Source: Membranipora membranacea
Lineage: Eukaryota; Bryozoa; Gymnolaemata; Cheilostomatida; Membraniporidae
Length of the DNA: 64,000 nt
Assembly: GCA_914767715.1 (NCBI GenBank)
Contig: OU612075.1
Location: 930,001-994,000, forward strand
Reading direction: 5' to 3'
A program made the position numbers and the translations under genes. Below, piece after piece: positions 39,539 through 52,400 of the stretch; the stretch's first letter is position 1; each line of letters begins with the position of its first letter. The notes beneath the pieces were generated by a model, which was not told the DNA's origin, searched no databases, and was given only the letters and a program-made list of their open reading frames with translations.

Positions 39539-42500
39539 TTAGCTTTTCTCGGCTCTAAGATGAGGATAACTGGCTATTGTTCTCTTTATTGCCTCATCAA
39601 GCTGAACTATGGGTTTATACCTGAAACAATCATACATTAATATTAGACAATATATCATAGATTTAATACAATTCAACGATATGCCCATATACACTTTATA
39701 ATATCGACAAACACTAACTCATTAATAAGGCCGGAGTGATTGACTAGGTTATTTGGTCAATCTCTCAGATGGATTTTATTTTCTTCTTCTTTAGTATTCA
39801 ATGAGACAGAAAAACCTGATCCTGAGCAGCCTTCTCAGATTAAAAACCTTCAGAGAATGGGATGGAGTTATTATATATTTAGTATATAATAACTCCATGG
39901 AATGGACTAACATGAGAAGCTATATTATTATAGAGTACATCTAAATAGAAATGGTGGTTGAGGTCATAATGTAATTGTAGGTAGTTTTAGAAATGTATGT
40001 TTGGACCTCTGTATTTTAGTTACGATACCAATAGTATCAGCTCTTTTACGAAAAAGGTTGGGCCTCACCACTACACTACCCGCCTCATTTATATTAAATG
40101 TAAGGAATGTTGTTGCTGGGCGATGCTTTCCAAGCACTTTGTAAAAACTCAAAACTCACCAGAACATAATTAAAAATATTCATGAAAAATGGACTGTCCC
40201 TCCTGATATTACATAATACTATAGCCCCTTGATTGTAATCTACATTTTAACAGGATTAACATTTAATTCACTTTCTCTGTCTATAATAATGATAGATTAC
40301 GGAATTAATGACATCACTGGAATTAAGAGTGACCGCCAACCATTGATGTGATGAATGTCAGGTTTGCTCATTCCCTAAATGTTGAGCATAATTAAGTCAA
40401 TAATCTCAGAAAATTAACCGTGACCTTCGCCGAAGATTTATCTGTCTTATTTTAATGTTTTATTGGCATAAAAAACTGTGGACATGACTGGATTTATAAG
40501 CATGTCCGGGTACCTACCTACCTGTCTATAGGTAGTGAAGGTATCAATACACGCCAGAGGGGTAAATATCAGCTGTAATTGAATTTAGATAGTTTGATGT
40601 TTCCCAATACATCAAATTTAATACTAACCCGAGACGAGTTTTAGCTTTACCACAGTTATAGTAATGTGCTGTGCCGGCGAGAGCCACTCTGCTTGGTGTG
40701 AATGTAGATTTGAGGGTGAATACTGGACTGATTATCCAAGCAATCATCGATACTATCCATGCTGTAAACAAACATAAATACAGTTGTGGAAGTCAAAATT
40801 ATATAGGTCATAACTGTTCTTGGAGGTCAATTAGAAAGAGGAAGATTTAGTTAGTCTATAAGTTTGGTTATTAAATTTGAAATTAATTCCAAAATCTTTC
40901 GTGAAGAGTTTCATAGTTTTGTCATGTAGTGAGAAATTTCTGCACAAGGCCTCTGGCAGGTAATTTACTTTGGCAATAACAAATCGAACGACCTTCCAGG
41001 TGGCTCTATTAATCAGAACGGTTGCCTTTGATCTCAGTTGGTTGGAATTCAATTCCTCTGCAGTCCACTGACTACTGGGCTTTCGTGGTACGACCTGCCT
41101 GCAAACTAACACAAACCAGCACAGATCCTGCAGCCTTGCAGTAAGAACTACTTTCTGAACTTATGATCACCGTAAATGTGATAAATCTTTCGATTTCACA
41201 ACACATGGAATGGAATGGGAGAGGACGGATCAGATCCGGCTTGAATCTATTTGCGACCATACTATTCTTGTATATATTAGAGTTGGGAGTCTATTATTAG
41301 ATAACAAGACAATTGACAATAATACTGAATTCTACTACAAGATTTCATAAAAATCATTTTTCAATCATATTTCTAGGGATCCAGGCGCATTAAACTGCTG
41401 ATCAGAGACCAGCGCCCCTCACAGCCCCGTCACTTGCTACAATTCAGAAAACCTACCACAGAACATCGTAGTACAGCTTTGCCTGTAAAGGCTGCATAGT
41501 TTTAAAAATTTCTATCATCAAATATTAATTTGTATAATTTAAACTGCATGCATTTAATTATGATCATTTATGCTAATGTTTTATTGAAATTATGGTTCGT
41601 ACTCATATTCAACTAACCTGCTATTCCAATGATTTGGAAGTCGGGATTAGAAGGAAAGTATGGTTTTAACATATTTCCCAATGTACACCTTCAACTGTAT
41701 TACCTCACATGTCTTTGCATAGCAGCGTACATAGATTTTATTAATTTAGCTCATGTGTCCATATGATATGAATAAGATACCACCTAGCTGTTTTAAAGCT
41801 CACTTTGTTTTACACCAAACTTTTCCCTTCACCCTATATTTATAGAATTGATTAAGATTCATCAATCAGATAGAAGTTGTCTCCCGTTCCCTATGGAATT
41901 TCATGAACACTAGTTCAATGACAGGGGTTGAGGTCTTGCTCAGAGTTGATGCAATGTTCCGCGCCCAGTTCATCGGTCGGACGGGAGGCACTAAGGTCTG
42001 AACCCAATGGTAAACGTGATCATGGTTATTGGAACATCGGAATATCAACGTGAGCATGCTAAGAACTCGAGAACTTTTATTAATTTGTCTAGCATCAGTT
42101 CTGGGGTCAGTATATATTACAGTGGAAGCAATTTGGAAGTCAATGTACTTAGTAATTATTTTAGTTGGCATCACATCTTGACAAAAAAAGATTAGCATAT
42201 CTATTTTGTCCTCTATACCACAAACACACCCTCTGGACCATTTTTTCCTCCCAGAAACTGCTTTTTTTACCATAATTAAAAAAGAACTGTTCACATGGAC
42301 GTGATTGATGTATTTTTTCATAGCTGTACTCCGGCTCCAGGGTCACACAAAGATTTGCCGCAATAACCACACTACAATCCCAAACCTTCTACCTACATCT
42401 TTTTACCTACCCAAAAGCAGAAAAATCTACGTATCAATTTATTTTCTGATTACATAAAAAAGTGAAGCATTTTCATAGAATTTTCAATGTCACACTAAGT

Positions 42501-45262
42501 GTCTTGTGAAATCACGGCTAACACAAGAAATCACGGACGTGACACAAAAATGAGTATAACTTACCTAAAAAGTATATTAGAGAATAAGGTAGATTGTATT
42601 TAGGAGCTGGGTAACCCAAACCAACTATTATTCTTGTTAGGAAATCCCAGAAGTATATCGGTTCATCGTTGGTTATATGGAATGCCTGAATGAATAGACA
42701 AGAATTATATGAAAGCAATACTGAATGGGTGTTTATGCAATGCAAAGAATTTAGCGGAACTTAATTTGAACATAAGATATGTTTAACGTTTTTGAGTTGT
42801 CAACGCATATAAAAACTAGGAGAAGGTAACTATAAATTGAATAATAAAAAATTAGTGATAAGCCAATGTAGGAACTTATCCATTTTTTACCCCTATATAA
42901 GGTGTTGACTGTAATCAGACGCCCTATATAAGGTGTTGACTGTAATCAGACGCCCTATATAAGGTGTTGACTGTAACTCTGTAACTGGCGAGGGTGTTAC
43001 AATTGAGAATACCCCGTAAGTCATTTGCTAAATTGCTGTACCTAATATACGGTTTAGGCCTACTGAAAATTTTCACGAAACTGCCTTATGGTGTTTTGAC
43101 AGGTGAGGTCAGTATACCATAGCACTAAGTAGTACTGAGGTTGGGTTGGATGAATAGATCCACATCTATCACTAAGGATAGGTATAGATGAGCTCACCTG
43201 ACCGTTGGCTTTACCATCAGGTCCCAGATGTTTCTCTGATAATATATGTCCTTCTACCACGTTATCAACATAAGTAAAATCCACTGTGTTCTTACCGTCT
43301 CTGTAAAAGATACATGACAAGGCTGGATTTACACTAAGTATCAGTATCTGAGGTTCTGCACTGCGACACAGAATGAAAGCTGTAGTGAAGTTGTACTACC
43401 TGCAGCACAGCCACTTCAGTTGGTCAATTAAGATTCTTGTCAAAGCTCCAATACAAGTCTTATGATAGTCAAATATTTAGAGCATTCTCATAATATAGCA
43501 CCTTGTTAATCTTGTTAACATAACATTGGGTATTAATTGCAGTAGCATTATTAAATACATGAATATAAAGAAAATAATTTTACCCAATCATGAACTTCAT
43601 TTTTCCCCTGCGAGCAGTTTCTACAGTAACTGGAACGAGCATTGGATCTCTAGGGCCAAATATACCATGAGGTCTGATAGCTGTCGTGTATAGTGTGTCG
43701 TCATTGGCTTCCAGGATCAACTGAATGAGACGAAAAAAAAACTAATGGGAGAAGGGTTAGTGAAGTACTGATCTTCTGATAGACAATGTCAGCCTTATAT
43801 GAGTGATAAAGTTGAAAGTTTAAAAATGGTTAGTAAATGCTTGAATTGCCACTCAAATGCCAGGTTAAATTTCTACCAACTGCTACGCTGGCCAGCCTAC
43901 GATTACAAAAGTAAGGCTCTTGCTACATTATATGGAATTGGGTAGGCTTTAAGCATTTCACCCAAGAAGTTGGCTTCCCTCATGTATAGGTCACACAACT
44001 CCAAATTCGTTTTATAATAAATATGAAATCATTCAGGGCTCTGCAATCGTGGTGCAGTCACGGTGGTTAAGTTGGTTTCAGTTCAGGAGCAACAAACCAT
44101 TAGTAATCATCAAGCTCCATAATTGGAATGTAGTCACTTTTGGGACAAAAAATTATATTATTACTCGCCGCAACAACAACAACACCGATCTCAGATATTT
44201 GTACTCTAAGCTCTACCTTCTCTTGAAGAGCTTTTGTTTCTGTGTAGTAATCTAGTGGTCTGGCAGCATAAGGCATATCTTCAGTGGCATCAGATAAATC
44301 TACTCCTTCATACAGCACTGAGGCGCTGCTTGTCAACACTATCCTCTATAAATATTACAAACTCAGTAAGTAAGCTGTCATGAATAATGTTTAAATCTCT
44401 TTTTTTTTAAATTTTTGTCTTAGTTTGATAATTAAAATTGTGTATGAGTCTTTGTTCAACATTCCAAAATAGAAGTTGGTCAAAAACTAATAGAATCAAG
44501 CTGAGTTTCAAACAAAAGAATTATGACTTTGTGTTCGACATTTTAAAAAAAACAGTGAAATCAAATAGAATAAAGCCAAGCATCAGTCGATATTATTGTC
44601 GCCAGATTTAATTTTGAGCTGACGTAAACCGTACCTGGACCTGTTCCTTTCGGCAGCACTTGATGATATTCTTAGTACCCTCAAAGTTTACTCTGTAGAA
44701 GAGCTCTTTATTATTAGATGCCGGTGAGGGAGAAGCCACATTAAATACCGTGTCTATCTGCTTCAAGGCTGGACACAAATCCTGCAGAAAAATAAATCAT
44801 CATTATTATTAACAGTATCTAGAGACGAAATAGAAATGTCAGAGATGCCCAACACTGTTGTCAAAAACAGTATGGACCCCAATTCCCGACACTGTTATTA
44901 AAAACATGCCCAAAATCTAATGTTAAGTTGAAGAAGTCATTGGGAAGATAGAAAATAAGTTATAAACAATGGTATCAATTCTATAGCCTCAATATGGAGA
45001 GATTCTCGGTGGATGAGCTTATCATACAGAGAAGTAGATCCTTCCATCACAACCTTATTCATCAAAGTTGAATATCTACTAGTTTGGTCACATGACTCAC
45101 TTCAGGGCTGCAGAGATCACCTCTAACATATTCTACTCCGTCCACACCCTTCCAGGCAGGTATAATATCAAACACTCTAACTTTCCATCCATCTTTTAAT
45201 AGTCTCTCCACCATATGCTGTCCGAGGAATCCACCGCCTCCAATCACAAGTGCCGTCCTCAT
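39539..45262 (-). CDS. NSDHL: NAD(P)-dependent sterol-4-alpha-carboxylate 3-dehydrogenase, decarboxylating
   Basis: Oxidises and decarboxylates C4 sterol intermediates during C4-demethylation in cholesterol-type synthesis, on the ER membrane. Eight coding exons: 45262-45101, 44781-44635, 44345-44217, 43720-43584, 43300-43198, 42685-42565, 40761-40629, 39620-39539. Phases match throughout, giving 337 residues (human about 373; the N-terminus here is shorter). Residues 8-14 are GGGGFLG, the nucleotide-binding loop of extended short-chain dehydrogenases. The catalytic YTETK (Tyr137, Lys141) sits in DYYTETK. Also present are [26 protein letters not shown] and [17 protein letters not shown] hydrophobic segment at about 258-283 is the expected membrane anchor, followed by [18 protein letters not shown]. 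The last exon, starting [15 protein letters not shown], matches the family end. It is complete and intact, with a start that begins directly at the Rossmann fold. Confidence 0.95.
39862..39898. repeat. Near-perfect hairpin with 16-base arms in NSDHL intron 7
   Basis: ATGGAGTTATTATATA and its reverse complement are separated by five bases. It lies between NSDHL exons 8 and 7, so it would be in the pre-mRNA. Arms are shorter than in typical animal microRNA precursors. Confidence 0.7.
40762..42564. other. NSDHL intron 6 (about 1.8 kb)
   Basis: Open frames of 93 codons (40831-41112) and 151 codons (41866-42321) occur on the minus strand, but they show no motif, overlap frames on the other strand and have no compatible splice sites. 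Treated as non-coding. Confidence 0.6.
42890..42977. repeat. 31-bp tandem repeat, three copies, NSDHL intron 5
   Basis: Unit CCCTATATAAGGTGTTGACTG plus GTAATCAGACG, repeated with a 31-base period; the third copy decays after TGACTGTAA. Each copy contains TATATAAG. Confidence 0.85.
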
Positions 45263-46499
45263 GGTAAATCAGTAAATACCTGGAAGGTAAGCATAATTAT
45301 ATAGCTGAAGTGAAAGGGTTAATTATATAGTGAAGTGGGAGGGTAAAAGTTACATAGGGTGGATTCTGCAGAACTGTGTCATCAACCGCCATCTTAACCA
45401 CCATCCGTCAGTCTGATTGCCGATGTAGTTACTAGGGCAGGACCACTGGTCTAATCCAAAACCTAGGATTTTGACGATGTTTGACTGCCCCCCTGTTGGA
45501 CTCAAAGGGGGCAGTCAAACATTGCCAAAGTCCCAGGTTTTGGAGTAGACCTGTGGGCAGGACAGTGCTGTATTTTGTGCATCTACATAAGTTGAGTAAC
45601 CAGGAGATGATTGCAGTAGGCCTTACTCAGCTACTGGGGCACTCAACCACTGAATTTGCACTTAATGCAGCACACTAACTGAGGAAAGGGGTAAAAGTCT
45701 TTTACTCCTTGACTGAAGTAACCCTGATGTAGCCTGCCCTCTTCACAAGCTTTGTTGGTTAGGAGGGGGTGGGGTAAGAGTCTGAGTAGACCTTCATAGA
45801 AACTTGAACCAAGAGTTGCAGACTTGCTTCAACTATTGAAAATGAATGTTTGGCAACATTTGAATGTAAGGATAATGATGCCAACCTACTCTAGCTAGTC
45901 CCTGATTCAATCAATGATTATGAATGATCTAGCACATTGCAGTTGTGTTAAATAAATGAAGAGTAGAGTAAATAATGCTACCTGTTCCAGTTGCCAAGGT
46001 CTTTATTCTTTTCCAGATTACTTTGGAAACTAATGAATATATGTGTAGCTACTTTAGAGGGACTTGCTGTTCTGTAAAGCTGTCAAAAGTTGATGTAGTT
46101 CCACTAGTATATATTTTTTATTCTTCCATTCCATTCAATATTTGTGGCCTGAGCATTTATTGACCAATCAAGGAAAGTCCTGCTTTCCAAATATAATCAA
46201 AGTTTTTGGCTATCAAATTCAGTTTAAAACTACATAAAAACTCATAACCCAAAATCCTTAAAAAGATGTAGTGAGAGGTTTGAGGTCAAGGTTTAGGTGT
46301 AGGCTGAGTCAACTACGCCCAGCTGTAACAACTTGAATTGTTAACATAGCAGATAATTTGCCTAGAAGATTATGTTCTTGGCTTAGGGGTGTTATCAAGA
46401 AGAATAAAATTTGGAAATTATTGGCTTCCTCATCATTCTGCAGCAATAAAACAGTACTTAGACCCATCTGATTGGAATCCTAGGCAGTAAACAGCAGCT
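45263..46499. other. Divergent intergenic region between NSDHL and CCDC22
   Basis: 1.2 kb separating the two start codons, so it should contain both promoters. Besides the inverted repeat at 45443-45555, no convincing TATA box or NRF1 palindrome was seen. Frames here are short and featureless. Confidence 0.6.
45443..45555. repeat. Long inverted repeat between NSDHL and CCDC22
   Basis: Left arm, about 50 bases from CCACTGGTCTAATCCAAAACC to GTTTGACTGCCCCC; right arm from GGGGGCAGTCAAAC to GGTTTTGGAGTAGACCTGTGG. Arms match at most positions around a spacer of about 13 bases. It sits 180 bases upstream of the NSDHL ATG and could be a fold-back transposon remnant. Confidence 0.75.
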
Positions 46500-49400
46500 A
46501 TGGATGAGGTGGATAGGATAATCATACACTCACTGAAGTCCATAGGATGGTGAGCTATTTTTGCAGACTTTACTTGTATAAGCAGCACTACGAACTTTTT
46601 GGTATAACCCTCCTTTTTTACTAACAAAAATCTATCTATGTAAAGGTAAAACCTATATTTGTTTGTAGTTTCCCTCCAACAAGAATTTATGCTTTCTACA
46701 AGTACTAGAATTGAATGGCCAGTAAGTGATGCATACTTTGTCACCCATGCAAGCAGCCAATGGTTATACTCTCATCCTAACAATGAACTTAAAGTTCATT
46801 GATCCTAATAATGGTACCAATACCTAGATAGGCTTTTCTTACACTAATGATCAAGACAGTGTTGGCTAATCAATGAAATTTCCAAAAGGTGCATGTGTCC
46901 CAGCCTATTCATCTCTTCTTTGTGTCCAATTTGTGAGGCCCTTATGCAGTGTGCACCACTCAACAAATTGAGTGGCCAAATTTAGTATCCCTCCACTTAA
47001 TGAGGGAGTTCATTGCTCTATTGCTTTGATTGATAATAAATATTGTTTGAATAATATGATCATCAGTACTGGTGTGACATTCAACTAGCGGCACTTTTTA
47101 TTTATTACAGTGCGGTGGATGACGATACGGTGAGTCTACACCAATTCACAGCAGATCTGATTTACCAGGCTGTCCTCGGCTGTGTGGAGGCAATAAAAAA
47201 TGCAAACTGCGATATTCCTAAAAAGCTGCCTCCGGGCATGTCTCAGAAATTTAGAGCTGGATCTTCTTTAGCTTCATTGGTCACTGTAAGTAGCTTTGTG
47301 AAGCCTTTCAATAGGCCCATGTTTCTTTTGACTTGTTCTTACTGACAATTTAAAATATTGTATTGTGTTGTCAATTAAATCGGACTACTTGTTTAAACTA
47401 TGCCTGGTTTTTCAGTACTTATAATTACCATTGCACAGTGTGATTGTGCTACTTCCCATGCCGTTATATCATGTTTTATGTGCCTTGACCTTCAGGAGCT
47501 TGGCTACAAAGGAGAAGTTGGATATCAGACATTCTTATACTCAAATGAAGGAGATATTAGGAAGATACTAATGTTCTTAGTGGATAAGTTACCACGTAGT
47601 ACTTCCGGAGCTGCTGATGATTCTACTTCTGGGGCAGGTGAGCTATTCGCAGAATATTAACACCAAACTCAATCTGGTAAAGTGGAGATTACTTTGAAGT
47701 TAGGGAGGTAAAATCGGACCCTTATTATAGCAGGCCTGTGTCAACACATAAAATATGTAGCTGTGCAATGAAAAAGCATAGTAAATCAGAAGGGGAGTGA
47801 GTCTTTTGGCATCAGTTGAAGGATTTGAAGCGATACATTCTTTGGAGGCAACCAATGATCCAAGCATTTGATGATGCTACATTCTCTTCTGCTATGTACC
47901 ATGTGTCAAATAGGATATGCACATAAATCTAAATCATTCTATCATGTAGCAAAATACTTCTCTATTTTCAGTCTAAAATTGATTAAATACAACTTTAGAA
48001 TGACCATGTTACTTAATACTTTCACACTTTAGGTGGTGTGGTACAGTTACGCAGCACTATCAGATCTCGGATACAGGCAGAGCTGAAGCAGGTGTGGTTA
48101 CCTCCAATCTGCTGTCAGGAGAAATATAAAACTCAGCCATTCAGAGGTCATGAACTGCTGTCAGCAACTCTCATCGCTGAGGATAAAAAAGTACCTAAAG
48201 GTTTGTTTATTAGATTATCCGCGTATCATTTAATTTCAAGGAATTCTTAATAAACAATGCATGCAAAGCAGCGCATTCTTAGCATTTGCTGCATGATAAC
48301 TTGTTGGTGATAGGGTGATCCTTGCATAGAGAAAAATCTGAAGCAAAAGGTTTCAGAAACTCTATATGATTAGCTAAATCATATTGGTCGTATCAGTCAT
48401 TTTAAATTTAAGCTAGTCTGTGCCCCCCGACTCTTTCCCCCGTCCGATGGCCCCCCTAGGCTTGGATGATCCCCATCAGGCCTCTTTTACGCTCATTGTA
48501 AGTTTTGCTACCTCACTTATCCCTTTCACATTTAATGGCTCTAGTATTTTACATATGATGGTGATATTGATTACTCAGATATCAGATATTTTGTTGGTTA
48601 CACTTGTAGATATGAAGAGATATTATGACTCCGCATTACCTCAAGTATCATCACAAGCTCCTAACCACACGGCTCTCTGTTCAGCTCTAATAGAGAATAA
48701 CGCACTGCAACTCATCAGCGATCAAAACTCTCAATGGAAACTCCACGCTCCTAAACAGGTGTTTACAATACATATGCATACATACACATATGTATGCATA
48801 CTTATTTATATATAATTATATATATACTTGCAATTTTTTAACCCACATACATATATACATAAGAAAATAGAACTTGTCAGCTTTGGAATTCATAAGGATT
48901 CGGATGTTATAATCTCGTCTTTAAAATTTGACAAAATTAAAAACTTAGGGAAGTTTTACACAATAAAATGATTTGATTGGTTGTGTGATTGATTATTTAT
49001 TAGTTAGCATAACAGTTGATTCATTGCATGATTGATGATAGACGGATTGGACTGAAGATTTATGAAACAGTTGTTTGTGAATGATTTGATGTTATTTCGC
49101 ACACAGAGTAAGTCTAAGTCAGAGAGGATGGAGGAGATCAAACAGAAGTTATTAGAAGAGAGAGAAGCTCAGATCCAGCAGAGCGTGGAGAAAACTCTCA
49201 GTGGTGCTGATTTACCAGAGAGTAGATTTACTCAACTAGAGCGTCTCCAGCATACTCAGGTTAGACAATTTTATCAGTGCCCTCCATTTCTCTCCTATCA
49301 GCGTTTGCAGTTGATAATTAAAGTGGTCGCCTTATGAAAACAAAATACTGTGATTAAAATACAGCTGATAGCGACCTTTGAAAAGCATGCAGTTACAATG

Positions 49401-52400
49401 ATGATTAGGAGAAAGTTAAAAGAGAGTGCATGATTCCCTCTTACATTACTACTTTGCTTTTAAACTGTGCATCTAACAGTACAACGTTTCATTGCTGCAT
49501 CAGGTCAAAACCAGAGAGAGATGAGTATGAAAAAGTGGGTCTTGTAAAAAACTACAAAAAACAAAAATACAAAATGCCTGTTATGACATGAAATCGGTGT
49601 GCCCTAGAAAACATTTCATCCGATTTGCCTGCATTTCGAGTTGTTCCCCCCTGAGCGGCGGAATTGTAGCACCAAGAAATGCAGGAAACTTTATCAAACT
49701 TGATCTAAATGACCCCAGTGGTAAAATTGTATCTGTATTTTAGGACGAGAGTAGCAGTAAATCACAGAGCACAAAATCAGGAACGGCTGAAGAGGACGAA
49801 ACTCAAACAGCAGCCTCCTCTGAAGAAGTAAGTCGATCAAAATTATCTTCTTTATTTTTGCTGAGCAATGTCGATTTTTGTTCCTGTATAATGAATTTTG
49901 TTGTGAAAGGCAAAAAAAGGGCAGTGGACAATTAATCCAACCGAATAATTTGGAAAGCTTAGCTTTGGCTGGTTGATATTATTTCTTGCTGCTTGTTATT
50001 TGTATTGCATTTCCGGGAGACTGTGACATCATAATGCAGAGAATGGGAGTTACCTTCCCTTATGGAAGGCACTTTTTCCACCATCAATAATTCATGGCAA
50101 GTAGAGCATTGAAATGTTTTACCATGCAAATCTGACACAACTTTATCATAAGTAACTGCCTGACTATAACATGCATTGGTCTTTGGGAAGTCTTTAATTT
50201 TGTAAAATTGTAATTTCGCCCAGGAGGTGAAAGCTAAACAAGAAGAGGAGATTGAGAGCCTTAAGTCAGAGCTTCAGGAGATAACAAGTAGGATCGCTAA
50301 ACTTACTAAGAATATCGATAAAGCTAAAACAGCTCAAGATCAGGTAAGATCTCAATGTGACGCATCCCTCAGGAAGGAGGTGGAGGGGAAGATGGGAGGG
50401 ATGTCTCAACCTATTTTCATTAATGAAGCTTAGTCCTGTTCATGTTGCGTTTGTTGGTCAATTAAAAATCAAAAGAAATATTTTATTGGTAACAGATAAT
50501 TATGGGAAGTGATATAGTTTGAGGTATGGTATTACTAATTGATGTGGGCAGCAATTTTGTTTAAATTGAATTAAAAGAACAAGTGAAAACAAGGTCACCT
50601 GTCAGTACATCTGCCCTTTCACTTACTTACAGTCATATAATATCAAAATATGATATTATATGACTGAAATGGTAGGTGTACTGTCATGTGACCTTGTTTT
50701 CACTTGTTCTTTTATTACATATATTATAATAATATATATTATTGTATGACTAGACTGAGAAGGATATAGTAGATAAGAAGAAGAGTGTGGAGGAGAATAA
50801 GAAATCATATCAGGTGAAGAAGAAAACCTTAGATGTACTACCGGAATCGGAGAGGACGATCGCTAAAATAAAGGTGAGTCAGAGGACAATCGCTAAATTA
50901 GAGATTAGTCAGAGAGGACGATTGCTAAAATAAAGGTGAGTCAGAGAGGACGATCGCTAAAATAAAGGTGAGTCAGGGAGGACGATCGCTAAAATAAAGG
51001 GGAGCACGGAATATAGCACTGTGGGTTAGAGTTGTCACTAAGCATTACAGGTCAGTATAGAATATCACAGTAAGGCCGGAGAATAGAGGTGCAGAGGGGT
51101 AATCGCCTAACTAATGCTGCAAATACCATAAAGGTTATCCTCCTGTTGTTTTCTTGAGTTCTCCTCAGCATATTCAGAACTTGTTGTGTGTCCAGCAACA
51201 GCAACTGGATTTTAAGCCGCTTAATTTAGAGAGATTTCAGTTGAAGTGAACATTCCCCTATATCAAAACTTTGCATTGTCAGCATCACCGACCCTGTTGT
51301 AAATCTCGGTTTCCAATGCTAGAGAAAATCGGGTCTTAACTTATAATGTTTTTTCCTTTCAGCAAGTGATTGATGGTGCTGATGATAGGATGAAAGCTTT
51401 AGAGAAACAATGGGTGGAGCACAAGGCACCCCTAGTGGAGCAGATAGATGAGTTGAGAGTTCAGGCTAACACCAGACAGGCTACTATAGAGCAGAAGCTA
51501 GCAGAGCTTCAGGATTTCAAGCAGCAGATGAAATCATCGGGTGAGGACGCCAGGAAGAAAGATGAGCAAGTTAAAGCTCTGGTATGTTATAAATAATATT
51601 ACCTTTTCATGAGAATTACACTAAGTTTTCACTCTAAGATTTTTGTGCTGATAAACAGTCTAACAATGCAAAACAACCAATCTCTTCATAACAAACAGTA
51701 TTAAACCACCAATACTAGACTACCTAATTTTCAGATTTTTGAATTTAATCAACAAACAACTTATATTCCGCAATATCTAGAGTATGTAGGAATAGGTAGT
51801 AATATGTAGGACTTTGTGGAATAATTGATCATGATGGATGGGGTCAAAACAGCAGGGAGGATTTGATATCCCACCCTCCCTGAAGACAGGAGGGTGGGAC
51901 ATGTAATTTGATATGTGCCTGTAATTATCTACACATTGATATAAAGGGGACAACTCTGCAAAAAAGGGTGAAAATCATTTTTCAATTTCAGACTGCTGAA
52001 TTTAACGGTATGAGTCGTGAACTCTCAAGGTCGTCTTACACCAAGAGAATTATTGAGATCGTCAGCAATATTAAGAAGCAGAAGCATGATATTGATAAGG
52101 TATGTAGATCATTTCTGAGGTTTAGATCAGCACCTCAGAAAGTTGATTCTTTGAAATTCCAAAAGTCAGCCTTGAGTCAATGCTGATAATATTGCATTAA
52201 AGGGAGGGGTAATATGTATTATATTATACTATTTTCATCTATCCATTTTTGATACTGACATATATTGGACACAAAGTTCTGCCGATACATTAAATCTAAC
52301 ATCTTCACTGATATAAGTACCTATCTTGCCAATGTAATGTTTATTGTAGGTGCTGACTGATACGAGAGCTGTACAGAAGGAGATTAACATGCTGACTGGG

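Noticed and set aside
40831-41112. 93-codon minus-strand frame in NSDHL intron 6
   Set aside because: Considered as a retroelement scrap, but no reverse transcriptase, integrase or other known motif could be seen.
41866-42321. 151-codon minus-strand frame in NSDHL intron 6
   Set aside because: Overlaps an open frame on the other strand and another minus frame; no recognisable motif and no splice sites in phase with NSDHL.
48417-48497. Proline-rich candidate CCDC22 exon (PPDSFPRPMAPLGLDDPHQ) with a GTAAGT donor
   Set aside because: It is open in one frame and phase 0 at both ends, but the flanking exons meet in phase 1 and fit each other directly (48200 to 48610). Including it would need weaker donor and acceptor choices on both sides.
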